Below are positions 51,101 through 62,703 of a stretch of DNA of 64,000 nt, one piece after another. The notes under the pieces were generated by a model that saw nothing but the letters and a program-made list of their open reading frames with translations, had not been told where the DNA came from and searched no databases. This DNA is from Morchella semilibera. Lineage: Eukaryota > Ascomycota > Pezizomycetes > Pezizales > Morchellaceae. The stretch spans positions 1,202,530 through 1,266,529 of the forward strand of contig CM018605.1 in the NCBI GenBank assembly GCA_009192285.1. The letters run 5' to 3'. The position numbers and the translations under genes were made by a program. Each line of letters starts with the position of its first letter. Position 1 is the stretch's first letter.

Positions 51101-51337
51101 TTCGGTGCAAATGGGTCACAGGGAAATTCATACGACAGCTTAGAGGTCCAATTATTTGGGCCTTTACCCCCATATCTCCTGCAAGGTCAACCCCAACCAA
51201 CAACAGGGAGTGAACGGCCGACACAACACATGACAGTTGGTGATAGTCGCCCAGTTCCTAATAGCGGTATTCCAGGGCAAGCTTTCATGACAGGAACCGC
51301 GGCTGGTGCCATGAACTTGGATAGTTTTTTTTGGTGA
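48188..51337 (+). CDS. Zn2Cys6 fungal-specific transcription factor
   Basis: Five exons read 48188-48521, 48674-49415, 49478-50095, 50148-50526 and 50576-51337, in frame throughout, giving about 944 residues. An alternative start is the in-frame ATG at 48233 (MDMSSTSH). The binuclear zinc cluster has Cys at residues 87, 90, 97, 103, 106 and 113 ([21 protein letters not shown], with the last Cys in YSYECTYD). Intron 1 (GTTTGT donor) falls just before that last Cys, so the cluster is complete only after splicing. A linker and coiled coil follow ([19 protein letters not shown]), then the fungal_trans middle homology region across exons 2-4 ([38 protein letters not shown]). The C-terminal exon is Ser/Pro/Gln-rich with a short terminal motif ([12 protein letters not shown]) that may be an activation domain. 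The regulated pathway cannot be told from sequence. Confidence 0.93.
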
Positions 51338-53476
51338 CGAGTATGAGTGGGACGATGTCTTAATGCAGCAACCCTCATACCGTACGCATCAAGATATGAA
51401 AGAACAGTATTAAAAGTCGTGGCTGGTTTCTCGGCATTTGTATTAAATGGTTGGGCACTTTCTTTTTTCTTTTCTACGACTTAGGTTGTTGGAGATTTTG
51501 CTTTCATTTGTTTGTTTTCTTTTCCTTACCATTTGCATTATAACGGACGGATCACTGGCGCTATTTGATTGAGATTGCACCGGGCGAGGTGTATTCCGTC
51601 GGTATAAGATTTCATCGTTTTTGATTTCTTTGCTCTTGCCGCTTTGGCGAACTCAAAGCGGTGGTACTATATCACCTTCTTTCCTTCTTGGTATGTTTTA
51701 TTTATTTATTTTCAAACTCACTACTCACTATTAGGGCAAGATACCAAGTTTTGAGGAAGGGTTTCTCCGTCCGTCTTTTCTTTCTATATTAATGCTTTTC
51801 TTTCTTTTTGGGTCATAAATGGGTTTTCTTCATTGTTGATAGTTTATATATGTGGGGGTAGGGGGGGCTTCAGAAAGGCTTATTTTCTCAATCGTTTACC
51901 CTTTTTCTTTTTATCTTCAAAGATTTATGCAGGTTCTCGTCTGGTGGGCCGGGTGTACGAGTTACAGGATCATGTTTTTGCATGGAAGATCAGAATGAAA
52001 ATAAAAGAACTTTGAAAACATCCGTTAATATAGATACCGAGTGTACACGCTTTCGTATTTGAGTACAGTTATGCGAGGTTCGGCCGGCCCCTGAGGATTG
52101 GATTACAGGAACAAACATGGATGGTGAATATATATGAAGGCGGCAGGTAAGTAGGTAAACACGTGGGAGCGGTGAGCTTCTAAGGCAATTACAAATAGGC
52201 TAGGAAAAATTGTGTGACATAGCTCGTAAACCATAAGCGCTAGTAAATAAGCCTTTGCAACGACAACAGCCATCAAGATGATTCTATCGTGCCGAGGCTT
52301 GCGATCAAGATAATAGCTACTTTAGTTGATTAGTAGTGAAAATCTAGATCGACGGCCTACGTATGTACTTACCCTAATTCCTGTTACCGATATTTCGGGA
52401 GTAATTATTTCTCCTCAAACGAGCCAATGTAATAAAGGCTACTATTAAGCTAAAGCATGACGACTGAGTCAGCTAAAATCACTCGGCAGGTCCCGTAGAT
52501 TAATTCCTCTGGGCCAATAATAGCTATCTAATATCGAGAAACTGTTCCTGTGTGATACAGGTGCATCGAGGTTTTGCGTTATTTAATTGATAGCTCGTCT
52601 AACGCCTCGCTCGGCCCCGGGCAAATATTCCAAACCACCAGCAGCAAGCATCTCGATCGGATTTCGGACCTCCACTAGGTCCGAGTTTGGCGGTTGATGG
52701 GTTAGGGTTATTTATTACCAACCGCCAACATACCATGTCTTGGCAATAGTTCCACTGCTCTACTTATGTAAGAATGTGCTAAAAGTCGAGTGATCGTGCG
52801 TGCAAATATCACTAGTAGTTTTCACATTGGCTATTAATCGATCGATTTACCCATGACGCTTTTGAGAAATTACGACTGTAAGAGCGCAGAGAACGCCCTG
52901 TTAGGATCTACCATGGTGCATAAAATTCCATTAATAGTGTGGTCCTTCGGACGAGGCTGAAAGGGTACACAGGCGCACTTCGCCTTCGGCCACCAATTCC
53001 AAGACTTATCTGGTCAGTTTTCTTATCTATAAACAGCGTCATTAATCATCAAATTGTGCCTATTTGCACTCCTCCTTCGCCTTGTATGTACTCTCTTACT
53101 GAGTAGTAAGAGACTTCGCATATGAGGGGTTAAAGCTCAAGGGACTAATTGGTGATTCCCCACCGACGTGGGCTAGAAAGTTACACCAAATCTCACTTAT
53201 CCCCGCAAACATTCTATATAGAAAGCACGAGATAAGGCAGTGGCTATAAGCGGAGATGCCGAGTAACCCTCATATTTGTTCCACTAACTACATCACAGAA
53301 AAAGGTAGAAGAAAGGAAGAAAAAGATCCCAAGAAATAGAGGAAGAAAGAAAAAATTGTAGTTAAACGTACAATTACCCTCCAACGACCCAGTAATTCAC
53401 CTCGTAAAAAAGATATTGCAAATTTGGAATGATAAAACAAAAAAAATGAAGGAATAACCCCCTAGTCCTAATCACC
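51338..53476. other. intergenic between convergent genes
   Basis: The first 700 bases are T-rich and probably the 3' UTR of the zinc-cluster gene. The rest is relic-like sequence with the paired inverted repeats at 52665-52728 and A-rich sequence before the myotubularin stop. Confidence 0.4.
52665..52728. repeat. two adjacent short inverted repeats
   Basis: CGGACCT (52665-52671) pairs with AGGTCCG (52677-52683). Immediately after, TTGGCGGTTG (52687-52696) pairs with CAACCGCCAA (52719-52728). The second loop contains GGGTTAGGGTTA. The pair could form two neighbouring stem-loops. Confidence 0.6.
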
Positions 53477-56075
53477 TTACATCATCTCCACTTCTACATG
53501 CGATCTTCTCCTTTCGCTTGTTGAATCGGATCTTGCAGGAGAGATACTTAATCCTTTAACTCCTTCGGCAACACCACCTAAACGTCCTGCAACTCCAGTC
53601 ACTCCTGCACCTATTCCTGCTGCAAATCCACTTCCCACAGCACCCCCGGTCCCCACCACAACTCCGGAGTCTGTAACTCCGCCGATCGAACCTGCACTCC
53701 CTACCGTACCAGCTGCAGCTCCTGTACCTGCCTCCCCAGGTGACATCGGTGTTCTAGACCTTTCCTCCATTCCAGTAACCCCCATATTCAGTACATTTTC
53801 GCTGCCATTCATTTCGCCATTTTCCCTACCCCAAACTTCCTCCCACCATCTCACCGATCCCCCACTTCTTGGGAACAACACCCTCCCACCACCAATTTCT
53901 CGCTCTCTCTCAACCCCATCAGCACCAGGATCGTAGAGTGGGTTAGTAAATTGGTTCCGTCTCGCCAAAAAATAATCCCAAACACTTCTGGTGCGCTCTT
54001 TAACACGTGCATCAGCACGTTCTTTATCGCTGTTAAACAAAAATGTTCCATATTGGCACGAATAGAGATGGTACAGTAACCGTCTAAGGAATCGTTCGTT
54101 ATATTCGAATCTGGTTGGATTTTGATATAGAAGCTGGTACGTTGCATCTAAGAACTGCTGAAATACAGGAGATACCTCTTTTGGCTTTGTGACATACACG
54201 GGAGTTGATGAAAGGTTTGCAAGTTTCGTCTTACGGTCAATATTTGAAGAATCGGTATCACTGTCGTTATTATCTGTAACAAAGGATGAGGAGCGATTGA
54301 CTGTATTGAAGAAGTTTTTGGCCTGTCCAAAGCCCTTTTCGAGGGCTTCCCCAAGTCCACCGCCAGGGGTAAAACCCACCAATACTAGTGGTGCGTTGGA
54401 AAGGATCCTCGTCGGCAAGAGAACCCTCTTCGACTGTCGGCGGGGCATTTCTGTTGGTTTCGACAAACCATTTATCACATCCAAGGAAGCCGCAGCGATC
54501 GCGGAAACGGTGGCCAAAACCAACCCAATCCTTCTCAACGAGAGCAATGAAACCATCAATAGTGCGAAAGTAGGGATCCAAGCATATTTGTGCGAGCGAG
54601 CTCAGTTGGGAGGTTCGGTCCCATCCATCGGAACAGTGAATAAGAACATGGCTATGTTCGACCGCAATTTGACGGACAACCATTGAAGTACCATCAAGCA
54701 TAAGGCCAATATGTTTTAGCCAGCCAGACCGCAACAGCAGCTCTTTATTGGGGCTTAATGGCGATATATCAAAGTCTTTGATCGCATCTACAACCTTTGC
54801 CAGAGAATCTCTCATAACATGTATATTGTCGATACCAAGATAGGTTTTGGTACAAGGAGGTGAAGAACAATGTCTGTAATTGTCCATATTTTCACTACCC
54901 ATTCCAACAGCTTGCATGGCGTAGGCGTTGACTGTTGGGCGCGCATCGACTATAATATTATGCTGCTGAGCCCCGTAGACACGTCCTTCCGCAACTGCCG
55001 GCTCTAAAGCCATGGGATCCACACCATTTTCTACTGATGACGAGCTTGAGAGGTTGGTCGAGGAACCATTAGGAGACGGAGTAGATGTGGTGAGATATGC
55101 GGGGGTTTGTGAAGCATTTTGAGGTTGTGACGAAGCGAATATAGCTGCGACAAGTTTTTCATCTTGAATACTGCGATTTCCGCGAACCCCAGTCAAGGGC
55201 TGCGCACAGCGAGTTATTGAGCAGTTATTGAGCGGATGGAGGTACCTATGTCCTTATTTGTTAGTCTTCTGCCCGCTACAAGTGGCAGAGGAAGAAGAGG
55301 TATATTTACGTTAGTACGGGTATCCGGGCACGAGATCGGTAGTTTTTTGCGTGGGACAGTGTTGTATCACTTATAGTCACCGGGACTACCAATAATTGGG
55401 GATAGGTGGGCGAGAACTATATCTGTCAAATCAAAAGCTACATATCCATGCGGATGGAAAAGCTAGGGAGCATAGTAATCGATGGCAGTAAAGCTAACGA
55501 CTGGAGCTCGGGGGAGTTTACTCACAGCATAGTCCTTGTTAATCTTTGAGATCCTCCAACCCTTACACTTATCCGTACCAACTCCCATCCTTTCGTACTC
55601 CTTCCGTGGATCGTAAGCTGCCCAACCATTATGCCTCTTTTCTGGGGATCCAGGGGTGTAGAAGAAAGCATAAAGCTTCTCCACGCCCTTGACAACCGAT
55701 AAAGCCTTTATGCTTTCGAAGACGTCCCTGCACTCCCTATCCGTGCGAAACTGTAACATTAAGAACATGAAATCACGATTTCGTAGTCTAATGTGAGCCG
55801 GGGAGCCGGCGCTTGGGGGATGGCGGTACACATTGGCGATAATAGGGTATGTTATCCATATTTCGGTAGGCCGCTTATCCGATTTTTCGTCGGGGTTCGC
55901 ACGAAAGATGAGGTGGTGAGGGGTGAGATGGATTGTTCCAACTGTGGGTTGGCCCCGGTGGAGGATTGTCACCTCTTCAACCTTGTAGATACCTAATAGT
56001 TAGCTTTAAGGCCTATAAAATTTAAGGTATGAAAGTGTAAGGGTAGGTTACTTTAGCAACCCTGATATGCTCCAT
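53477..56075 (-). CDS. YMR1: myotubularin-family PI3P phosphatase (YMR1-like)
   Basis: Myotubularins remove the 3-phosphate from PI3P and PI(3,5)P2 on endosomal and vacuolar membranes. Exons read 56052-56075 (only 24 nt, MEHIRVAK), 55526-55981, 55310-55416 and 53477-55245. Exon 2 holds the PH-GRAM domain (TILHRGQPTVGTIHLTPHHL; EIWITYPIIANVYRHPP). Exon 3 carries FSPTYPQLLVVP and RSRARIPVLT. Exon 4 has GVRGNRSIQDEKLV and the catalytic loop HCSDGWDRT (54612-54638), a C-x5-R phosphatase signature, then DRCGFLGCDKWFVE and, further on, KEVSPVFQQFLDATYQLLYQ and RFEYNERFLRRLLYHLYSCQ. The frame changes once near 54370-54385, between DPFQRTTSIGG and FTPGGGLGEALEKGF. A one-base indel next to a GGTGGG run fits better than a very short intron, because splicing would remove conserved-looking residues. 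The C-terminus is Gly/Val-rich low complexity. Length, about 784 residues, is normal for the family. Confidence 0.9.
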
Positions 56076-57014
56076 CTGTCGAGGGTGTTAAGAGCTCAAG
56101 ACGTGGTGGTGGGGTTGGGGTCGAAGAGGTTGAGGACGTATGTAGAGGGTTGAGATGTGAATCGTAGGTGTTTTGTTGGGGTGGCTTTAGATTTTTTGGG
56201 GCTGACAGGAGTGCTTTCTCTGCTTGTACAAGTACCTTTTGAAAACTACCAAAACGGCTATCCCGAACAAAAACGCATATTGTTGAAATAATACTATTAT
56301 AATCACTCCTACCTTATATGTACATGTACCTACATGTATCTGAGGCTATCTCTCTCAGCTTCTGCCTACCGTATCGCTGTGCTGTTGGCAACAGCCCCGC
56401 CATAATCATCATCATGGTTCACCCCCGGCCTAGCGCCACACACGTGACTGTACCAAAGCTATTCCAGTTTTGGTGAAGCCGTTCAAATCTGGGGTTAGGG
56501 GATCATGTATGCGGTGCAGCATGTACGGGATAGTACAGATCAAGACAGACAACTAGATACAGAATTCCAGAGTAAGATAGAGTTGGGCAATAGAGTATTA
56601 GTGACAGGGAAGGATGCACTGATAGAGGAGGTGATGAAAAGAAAAATAGCATGCTACATACATGTACATGTATACATATACAGGTTCAAGCAAACATCTC
56701 ACCCACTGCCTTTTCTCCCGTCGACATTCTTCCAGATTTTGTTTCCACCCCCCATGTTTATTTGTTTATTGCCCCTTGGGGAAACTGTTCACGTTGAATT
56801 CTTGGTGTCGGCCTGTTGTGATGACATGACGACCCTGATTAGCTCGTTATTCTACGTCACACAATTCGTCCAACACCTCTAACACTTACTACAGCCTTCT
56901 CTCCCAAATCCCCATCCTCTCCCTTATCTTCTGTCACCCCCATCAGTGCCATCGTCACCACAACCACAACCACCATAATTTTTAACTTTTCATAAGAGCA
57001 TTATACTACAAGTT
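56076..57014. other. divergent promoter region
   Basis: This lies between the minus-strand myotubularin and the plus-strand membrane-protein gene and should hold both promoters. It includes TACATGTA motifs at 56312-56340 and 56653-56678 and a C/A-rich leader before 57015. The open frame at 56505-56882 has no support. Confidence 0.4.
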
Positions 57015-58039
57015 ATGTCGGCCACTCTACGTGCTGCCTCAGACGCGATCCCGACGCTCGCCAAACCCCCTCTACTGATTCTTATGAACATTGTCCTTTC
57101 TACTGCCTTCTCCTATTTCGCGTCTCCTTGGATATATAAGGATGTTACTGCAGTCCAACGCCCTATGACCTCTCTCAGCGACTACATGGGCCTTGTAGGA
57201 TGGAGAATCATCGAACTTATGTGCCACTGGGTCGGCGGCTGGGATGGTACAACGCTCGCCCTACAGTTTAAACCGGTTACTGACCCCCACTGCGCAAAAC
57301 AGCGACCCAAGCAGCTTCCCTAGTATTACTCTCCCTCGCGCCATCTATGCATTACATGCACACTTTCCAACCATCACATTCGCCTTTGATTCCTACCCTT
57401 ACAGCTGTTGCAGCTGGAGATCTCCTAAGTCTCTATCTACCACTCCTGTTTCTTCGCCAAAGCCCGCCGGATTCGAGGTCAACTCCCGCAAAAAAGGAGA
57501 ATAAGGTCTTTGATTCAACAAGGGTCCTAACAACACTACTAACAAGCACGCTTTACCAGCTTGTGCTTCACTCTACTGGCAAGAAGTTTCTCGTGAGTTG
57601 GCTGATCAGCTCAGGATGGGATATTGAGAGCGTTGTGCGCGTGCATGATGCTCCTGAGGGTGTATTGTTGGCCAGAGCTTTTTTGATGATACCAGTCGGG
57701 TGGGCTGCATCAGAAATAATATTTTACTCTCCTAGCGACGCTACTGACTCCGCGGTCACCACCTACCCACCTGTGGAGAAAAACGAAGGGCCAGGAGAAG
57801 AAGGGGCGGGTATTTGGGCCTATCTCCTTCGGTTGTGGTTGAAGTCACTTTCACCACGGGGCCGAAAGATTGTGAAGCGGACTCTGTTGGTTGCAACATA
57901 CCAAGCTGTCAGCGCAACTGTAGCTTTGGCTGGAACTGTAAAAGGAGGGGATTTCAAGGGGGCTATGGGTATCAGTGGGGTCTGGACCCTTGCGACAGTT
58001 ATTGTAGGCGCTGTTTTAGGATGGGTCGGAGATGTTTAG
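57015..58039 (+). CDS. polytopic membrane protein, function unknown
   Basis: Two exons (57015-57246 and 57303-58039) are joined across a 56-nt intron (GTACAA donor, TTACTGAC branch, AACAG end), giving about 322 residues. After an amphipathic start (MSATLRAASDAIPTLAKPP) there are about seven hydrophobic segments: LLILMNIVLSTAFSYFA, ATQAASLVLLSLAPSM, TLTAVAAGDLLSLYLPLLFL, VLTTLLTSTLYQLVL, LLARAFLMIPVGWAASEIIF, TLLVATYQAVSATVALAG and VWTLATVIVGAVLGWVGDV. A charged loop (TYPPVEKNEGPGEEG) separates the fifth and sixth. No catalytic or transporter signature is recognisable. The clean splice junction and the hydrophobic periodicity across both exons support a real gene. Confidence 0.85.
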
Positions 58040-60417
58040 GAAACAATATAAACAATTTCGGAGGATGTGTAGATGTTTCTTTGGGTTATCATTGGAATTC
58101 AGTAAGCGTAGTTAACCGTGATGCGGGTGGGTGCTAATAAGGAGGATGGGGAAAGGGTGAGGCGTTGGCATTGATTGAGATGGATCTGCCTGGTTATTCT
58201 TCCTCTATTTATTATTACTTTTATTACTAAATTTCTTTTTCTTTTCTACTTACTGTTCAGGTTATTTCCTTTCTTTGTTATCCAGATAGGTACTTCTCCT
58301 TTGTCAACGCAGGAAATGGGTCAGGAATTGGGGATGGGACGGACGGCAGGTGCCAAAATGTATGCATTCCCTATTGTATGTCTGTTGCTAGTCAAAGCCA
58401 GTCAATCAAGGGTTTTTTATAGCTACTAGAAAAATTATGTACCTGGTCTCAAATATTGAGTATCGAGTAATGCTAAAGTGGGGGGGGGGCCGTAAACAAT
58501 GCGTCATCCATGAATTGCAGAGTGCTGCTCTTTTTGCAAATTCTCGCTTTGCCAGGTTAACTAAAGCAAAACCTCCCGTAGTTAACGTTTCCTGCAGAAG
58601 GTATGCCAACAATCGAATCCCGGGAATTTGCTTACTGACTGCATAAGTACATGTAGTCTCGTGCCCTGCCAACCTGCGGCTCCCCACATATGCATATCAC
58701 TAGTAGTATCATGAGAAGTCAACGCAAGATTATGCCCTTGCTGTGAAATATCCGGCTCTGTAGAGTAGAGTAAACTCCGTTGTGGTGGTTTAATTGGCCA
58801 GCTGTGCATTGCTACTGTTTTTGGCATACCCGGATTAATTTACTAGAGCTCGGCGGTGGCGGATCAATATCAGGTTCTGTTTAGGCACCTATTTCCTTTT
58901 TTTTTCCTTTTCCTGCGGGGTAGTCTGTCAGTGGTTGAATGCACATTAGGCTCTGCCAATGTGAATGGCTACATACGATCAAGCCCTTCAAAGAAAAGGA
59001 ACCCCTTCCTTTTACAATGGGAGAAAAAAAAAAGGAAAACTGTCTTTACGATAAAAAATCCCAAAAGCAAGGGCGTGCCTTTTACGCAAGGTTCCTGCAT
59101 CTGTCCGATCCGGGACTGAAATGATGTCTTTTAGCAGGACCCAGTTTCGGGTCTCCTCCGTCTTTTATTTCTTATCCTTCCCGGGGCTCCGTTACCCGTG
59201 GGGTCCCGAATCCGCGATGGGATGGGATGAGGCTCTCCCTTTTCTCCTACCAAACGCAAATAGTAGTAGGGAAAGAGGGAGAAGTCTAGACAGGGGGGTT
59301 GGTTATCAAGCTTATCGGAGCTTCCCCGAATACTAACAAGTAAAGTCCTACTGCAGTTCAGAAGTTCCCTAGGAGGTGTAGGCGGAGGAGAGAAAGCATG
59401 AGCAAGATCGAGGGGAGAAAAAAAAAAACCTCGTGATGAGTTTGATCTCCTGCGTGTGCCTCCCCCTCACGTGGGTCCCTCTCTCCACCCTCCCGATGTT
59501 CAGGTCATTGGCTACCGTCCTAAAACGGCAATTATGCGTTCCAAGCGTTTCCAGCGTGGGGAGAGAGAGAGAGAACTGCACCCCAATTTAACCCGTTGTT
59601 ACTGCAGCAGGAGCAGCAGCAGCCAGAGCACAGAGCACAGAGCAGCAAGCAGGTAATATAGCGTGTGTGTAGGTTGCTATTAGTATTAGCTAGAGTAAGT
59701 ACTGTGGGACAGAATATCCTGGATTCTTAATCCTTACAATCAATACTGTCAAAAAATCAATCAGTCAATCAATCAATCTGCCCCTCTCCTCTCTTCGTTC
59801 GGTCCTCACGTCATCGGCAGATAAGGCCCTGTCATCCGAGCGTCTTCCCCTTCTTCTTCCCTCTCTCTTTCCTACCACCACTGAGTGAACAAGCGACAGC
59901 AAACTTGTACCCGGTTCCCCACTGATCTACTTTACTGAAGACCTTAAGCCCTATTAACTACCCAAATAATCGCAAAGGTTGTTTCTAGACACTTCTCTCT
60001 CCGTACACAGACACCTTACTAGCTACAGCAGAGAACCGTTGCTTTACTATTGGAGGCAAAAAGTAAAGAACGATTGATTCCTTAGCCGGATCGTTCCGTA
60101 CATCCTCAGCCCCGCAGCTGTGTTCCGAGCCGGGGAAATAGTAGCCAAAGGAGAGGTGGTTTCATAACCACAACTCACTTCAGGTCACGATAACGATACA
60201 GCTGGTCCACGGCAACACACAAACTAGAAGGACACCTGCTCTTACAGAGTGCACTTATAACTTCTACAACATCTGACTCGCTTCTGGAAAGATAGGAAAA
60301 CTGAGGGCTTGATTGAGGGAAGGAAGGGCTTAAAAGCACGCGTTTACCTTCAAGCGGACCAAGAGAGCGAACAAGCAATACAGACTTCAGTAAGCCGAAC
60401 AACCAACACAGAACAAG
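58040..60417. other. intergenic and leader upstream of the Yippee gene
   Basis: It holds the 3' UTR of the membrane-protein gene, a G-run near 58481-58489, A-runs near 59028 and 59418, a CAAT-type repeat at 59756-59778 and a C/T-rich leader (59780-60000) that may be an untranslated first exon of the Yippee gene. No other gene is supported. Confidence 0.4.
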
Positions 60418-60823
60418 ATGGGTCTCGCATACAACGTCTACCTCAACTCAAACCGTATCTACGGATGCAAAGACTGCAAAACACACCTTTCGAACCACGA
60501 CGATATCATCAGCAGGGTACGTTGCCACAAGCTAGCTAGCTAGCTCCAAAGCTCCTATGAAAGCTAACCTAACCTGATTACTCGTACAGAACTTTCGCGG
60601 TCAACATGGCAAGGCGTATCTTTTCAACACGGTTGTAAATATCAAAGAGGCCGAACCGGTGGAGCGGAACATGACAACTGGTCGTCACATCGTGCGCGAT
60701 ATCTCATGCAAACAGTGCAAGGTCATCGTCGGCTGGAAATACGACAAAGCTTACGAGACCCCCGAGAAGTACAAGGAAGGAAAGTTTATCTTGGAGGCAG
60801 AACTTCTGGTGAATGTGCATTAA
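60418..60823 (+). CDS. Yippee-like zinc-binding protein
   Basis: Two exons (60418-60516 and 60590-60823) give 110 residues. The intron has a GTACGT donor, a CTAAC-type branch and a TACAG end. The two zinc-binding CxxC pairs are C17-K-D-C20 and C73-K-Q-C76, the usual Yippee spacing, and the protein has the family blocks IYGCKDCKTHLSNHDDIISR, NFRGQHGKAYLFN, ERNMTTGRHIVRDI and GWKYDKAYE. The size matches the family (about 105-125 residues). The fold is shared with Mis18 and the cereblon thalidomide-binding domain. Yeast Moh1 is the counterpart in S. cerevisiae, and animal YPEL5 is part of the CTLH/GID ubiquitin ligase; which role applies here is not visible in the sequence. Confidence 0.97.
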
Positions 60824-62540
60824 GCGGCTTGGGGTGTGTGTGTGTATAGGAGAGGCTAGTCGGGTGACATAGTGGGTGGCCGGAGGAGACCTAGACGGTA
60901 TTTTTCTTCCCTTTTTATATGCCTTTTCTGGTAAGGCAAATTATTGCGCGAGATTCTGTTCACTCTCTCGAGAAAGAATTTATTTTCATCCTTCTTTTCC
61001 TTTGTGATTTTCTTTTGCGACCTTGTGTTGGGGGGGTTTATTGGAATTGCAATTTTTTACTGGGAGGTTCATCTATTTGGAGTGCTGGGTTTAGTGAAGG
61101 GGATTTTGTTGGGTGTTCAATGGGGCAAAGATATCATCTACACATTCCCCTTTGTTTTCTCTTACCTTCATGAAGCATGAAGCGTGTAGCTCCTATACGA
61201 GTTTTTCTTCTTTTTTTTTTTTTTTTGGTATTTCTTAAGGAGTTGCTGTGGTTCTTTTTTTTTTTCTTTCGTGTTTCTATAGTGGGAGTTTACCGTTCGT
61301 TGGGGTCGGACTATTTCATTCAAGATCGGGAGCACTTCCCCAACGAACGCTGTGGCTGGCTTTAGACATCTGGCCCTGAGCGATACAGGCCAGAGACCGG
61401 TGCGGGTGATGAGTCGTGCATGATTCTCGGGTTCTATATACATGTACCTTCTCCTCTCATCATATTTATATGCCCTCTTTTATCCGGGGGTTCTTTTATT
61501 GAATTGAATTACAGATGTTATAAACTCCAACTGGCCTGGTGTCAGCGAGTCCAAGAGGCTTCAATAAAGCTAGAGGTATCATTGGAGGTATATGAATGGG
61601 AAATCTAAATCATTGATTACTTTTGTTTTAGCAACCAGCCGCCCCTCTTTAGATCTAACAGGGCTGACATGGATAAACCATATATACATACATGCACCTA
61701 CCTCCCCCCCCATATCCAGCCCCTCCCCCCCCCCCCCAACCATCACCCTAGAACAGCTTTTCGGCCACATGACCAAGAGTATTTTTATTAATATTTGGCA
61801 TCACCGTCTACAACTTCAACACTTACTGTAGAGCCACACGCAGAGTGCACGCCCCTACAGAACTTTGACACGAGTTGGCTCTGAAACCAGAGGTAGAGGC
61901 AGTGTCTGGCGATGGCGATGGGCGAGAGTAGCAGTGTGGGGATTCGGGGGTTGTAGTATGGGTGCGGTTGAGTGTTCGTTTGATGCCGTTGCAAATCACG
62001 TGTTGTTGGTTGCAGATGTGGGGGGGCGATGGTGGCTTACATGTGGTGGGAGATGGGACGAGTGATACCCCATGATTATGCGTAACTGGTGACCGGGGGG
62101 GGGGGGGTCCAAATACGAGGCCCTAGACAGAGTCCCAGCGGCCCCAAGTGTTTCACCCCACTAGATATATTGTAACCACTGCCCTTATAGCATGGGCTCC
62201 CGGGAAACGATGCTAAGGTGCCCAGATGGCAGCCTCGTTCCCAGACCTAACTGGTTTATGGTTGATTGAATGATACAGGGGTACAAACAAACCAGGGGTT
62301 ACCACCTCGCCTCAAGCAGGCACATACATGTATACATGTGCTCTAGTCTCCTCTCCCCCTCCGCTCCCCCAATCCCATTCCTGCCAGTTAGACAATTCAT
62401 TGCCCTGAAATTAATGATGTAAACAAACAAAAAAACCTTTCATTGCCCTGTGATGCAATTCAGTTCACTGGTTTTGATGCGTTGCCAAGGGGATTGATCT
62501 TTCCACAATGGGGGGCTCATAAACTACAATGACACAAATG
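60824..62540. other. intergenic, 3' of the Yippee gene
   Basis: T-rich sequence to about 61270 probably includes the 3' UTR. C-runs near 61723-61737 and a G-run near 62096-62107 are present. TACATGTA motifs occur at 61437 and 62326-62338. No gene was recognised. Confidence 0.4.
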
Positions 62541-62544
62541 AAAG

Positions 62545-62703
62545 CATCGTGGCGTGGCCTAGTGGTAATACACTGGGCTTCGTCATATGACCACGACAGG
62601 TTCAAATCCTGGTGGGAGCAGTGATGAGAAAGCCCAACATGGTAGCGACGCTCTTGAGGGATGAGTACTTCTTCACGTAAGTCTTTTGTTGCCGGCTTTT
62701 TTT
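62545..62703 (+). ncRNA. tRNA-derived Pol III unit, probable SINE
   Basis: A perfect A-box TGGCCTAGTGG lies at 62555-62565 and a B-box GGTTCAAATCC at 62599-62609, at normal tRNA-gene spacing. T runs that could end Pol III transcription occur at 62684-62687 (T4) and 62697-62703 (T7). The T-arm largely pairs (CAGG/CCTG), but the bases flanking the A-box and following the T-arm do not form an acceptor stem, so this is not a normal tRNA. About 90 unrelated bases follow the tRNA-like head. That organisation is typical of a SINE or of another small Pol III RNA. Confidence 0.6.
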
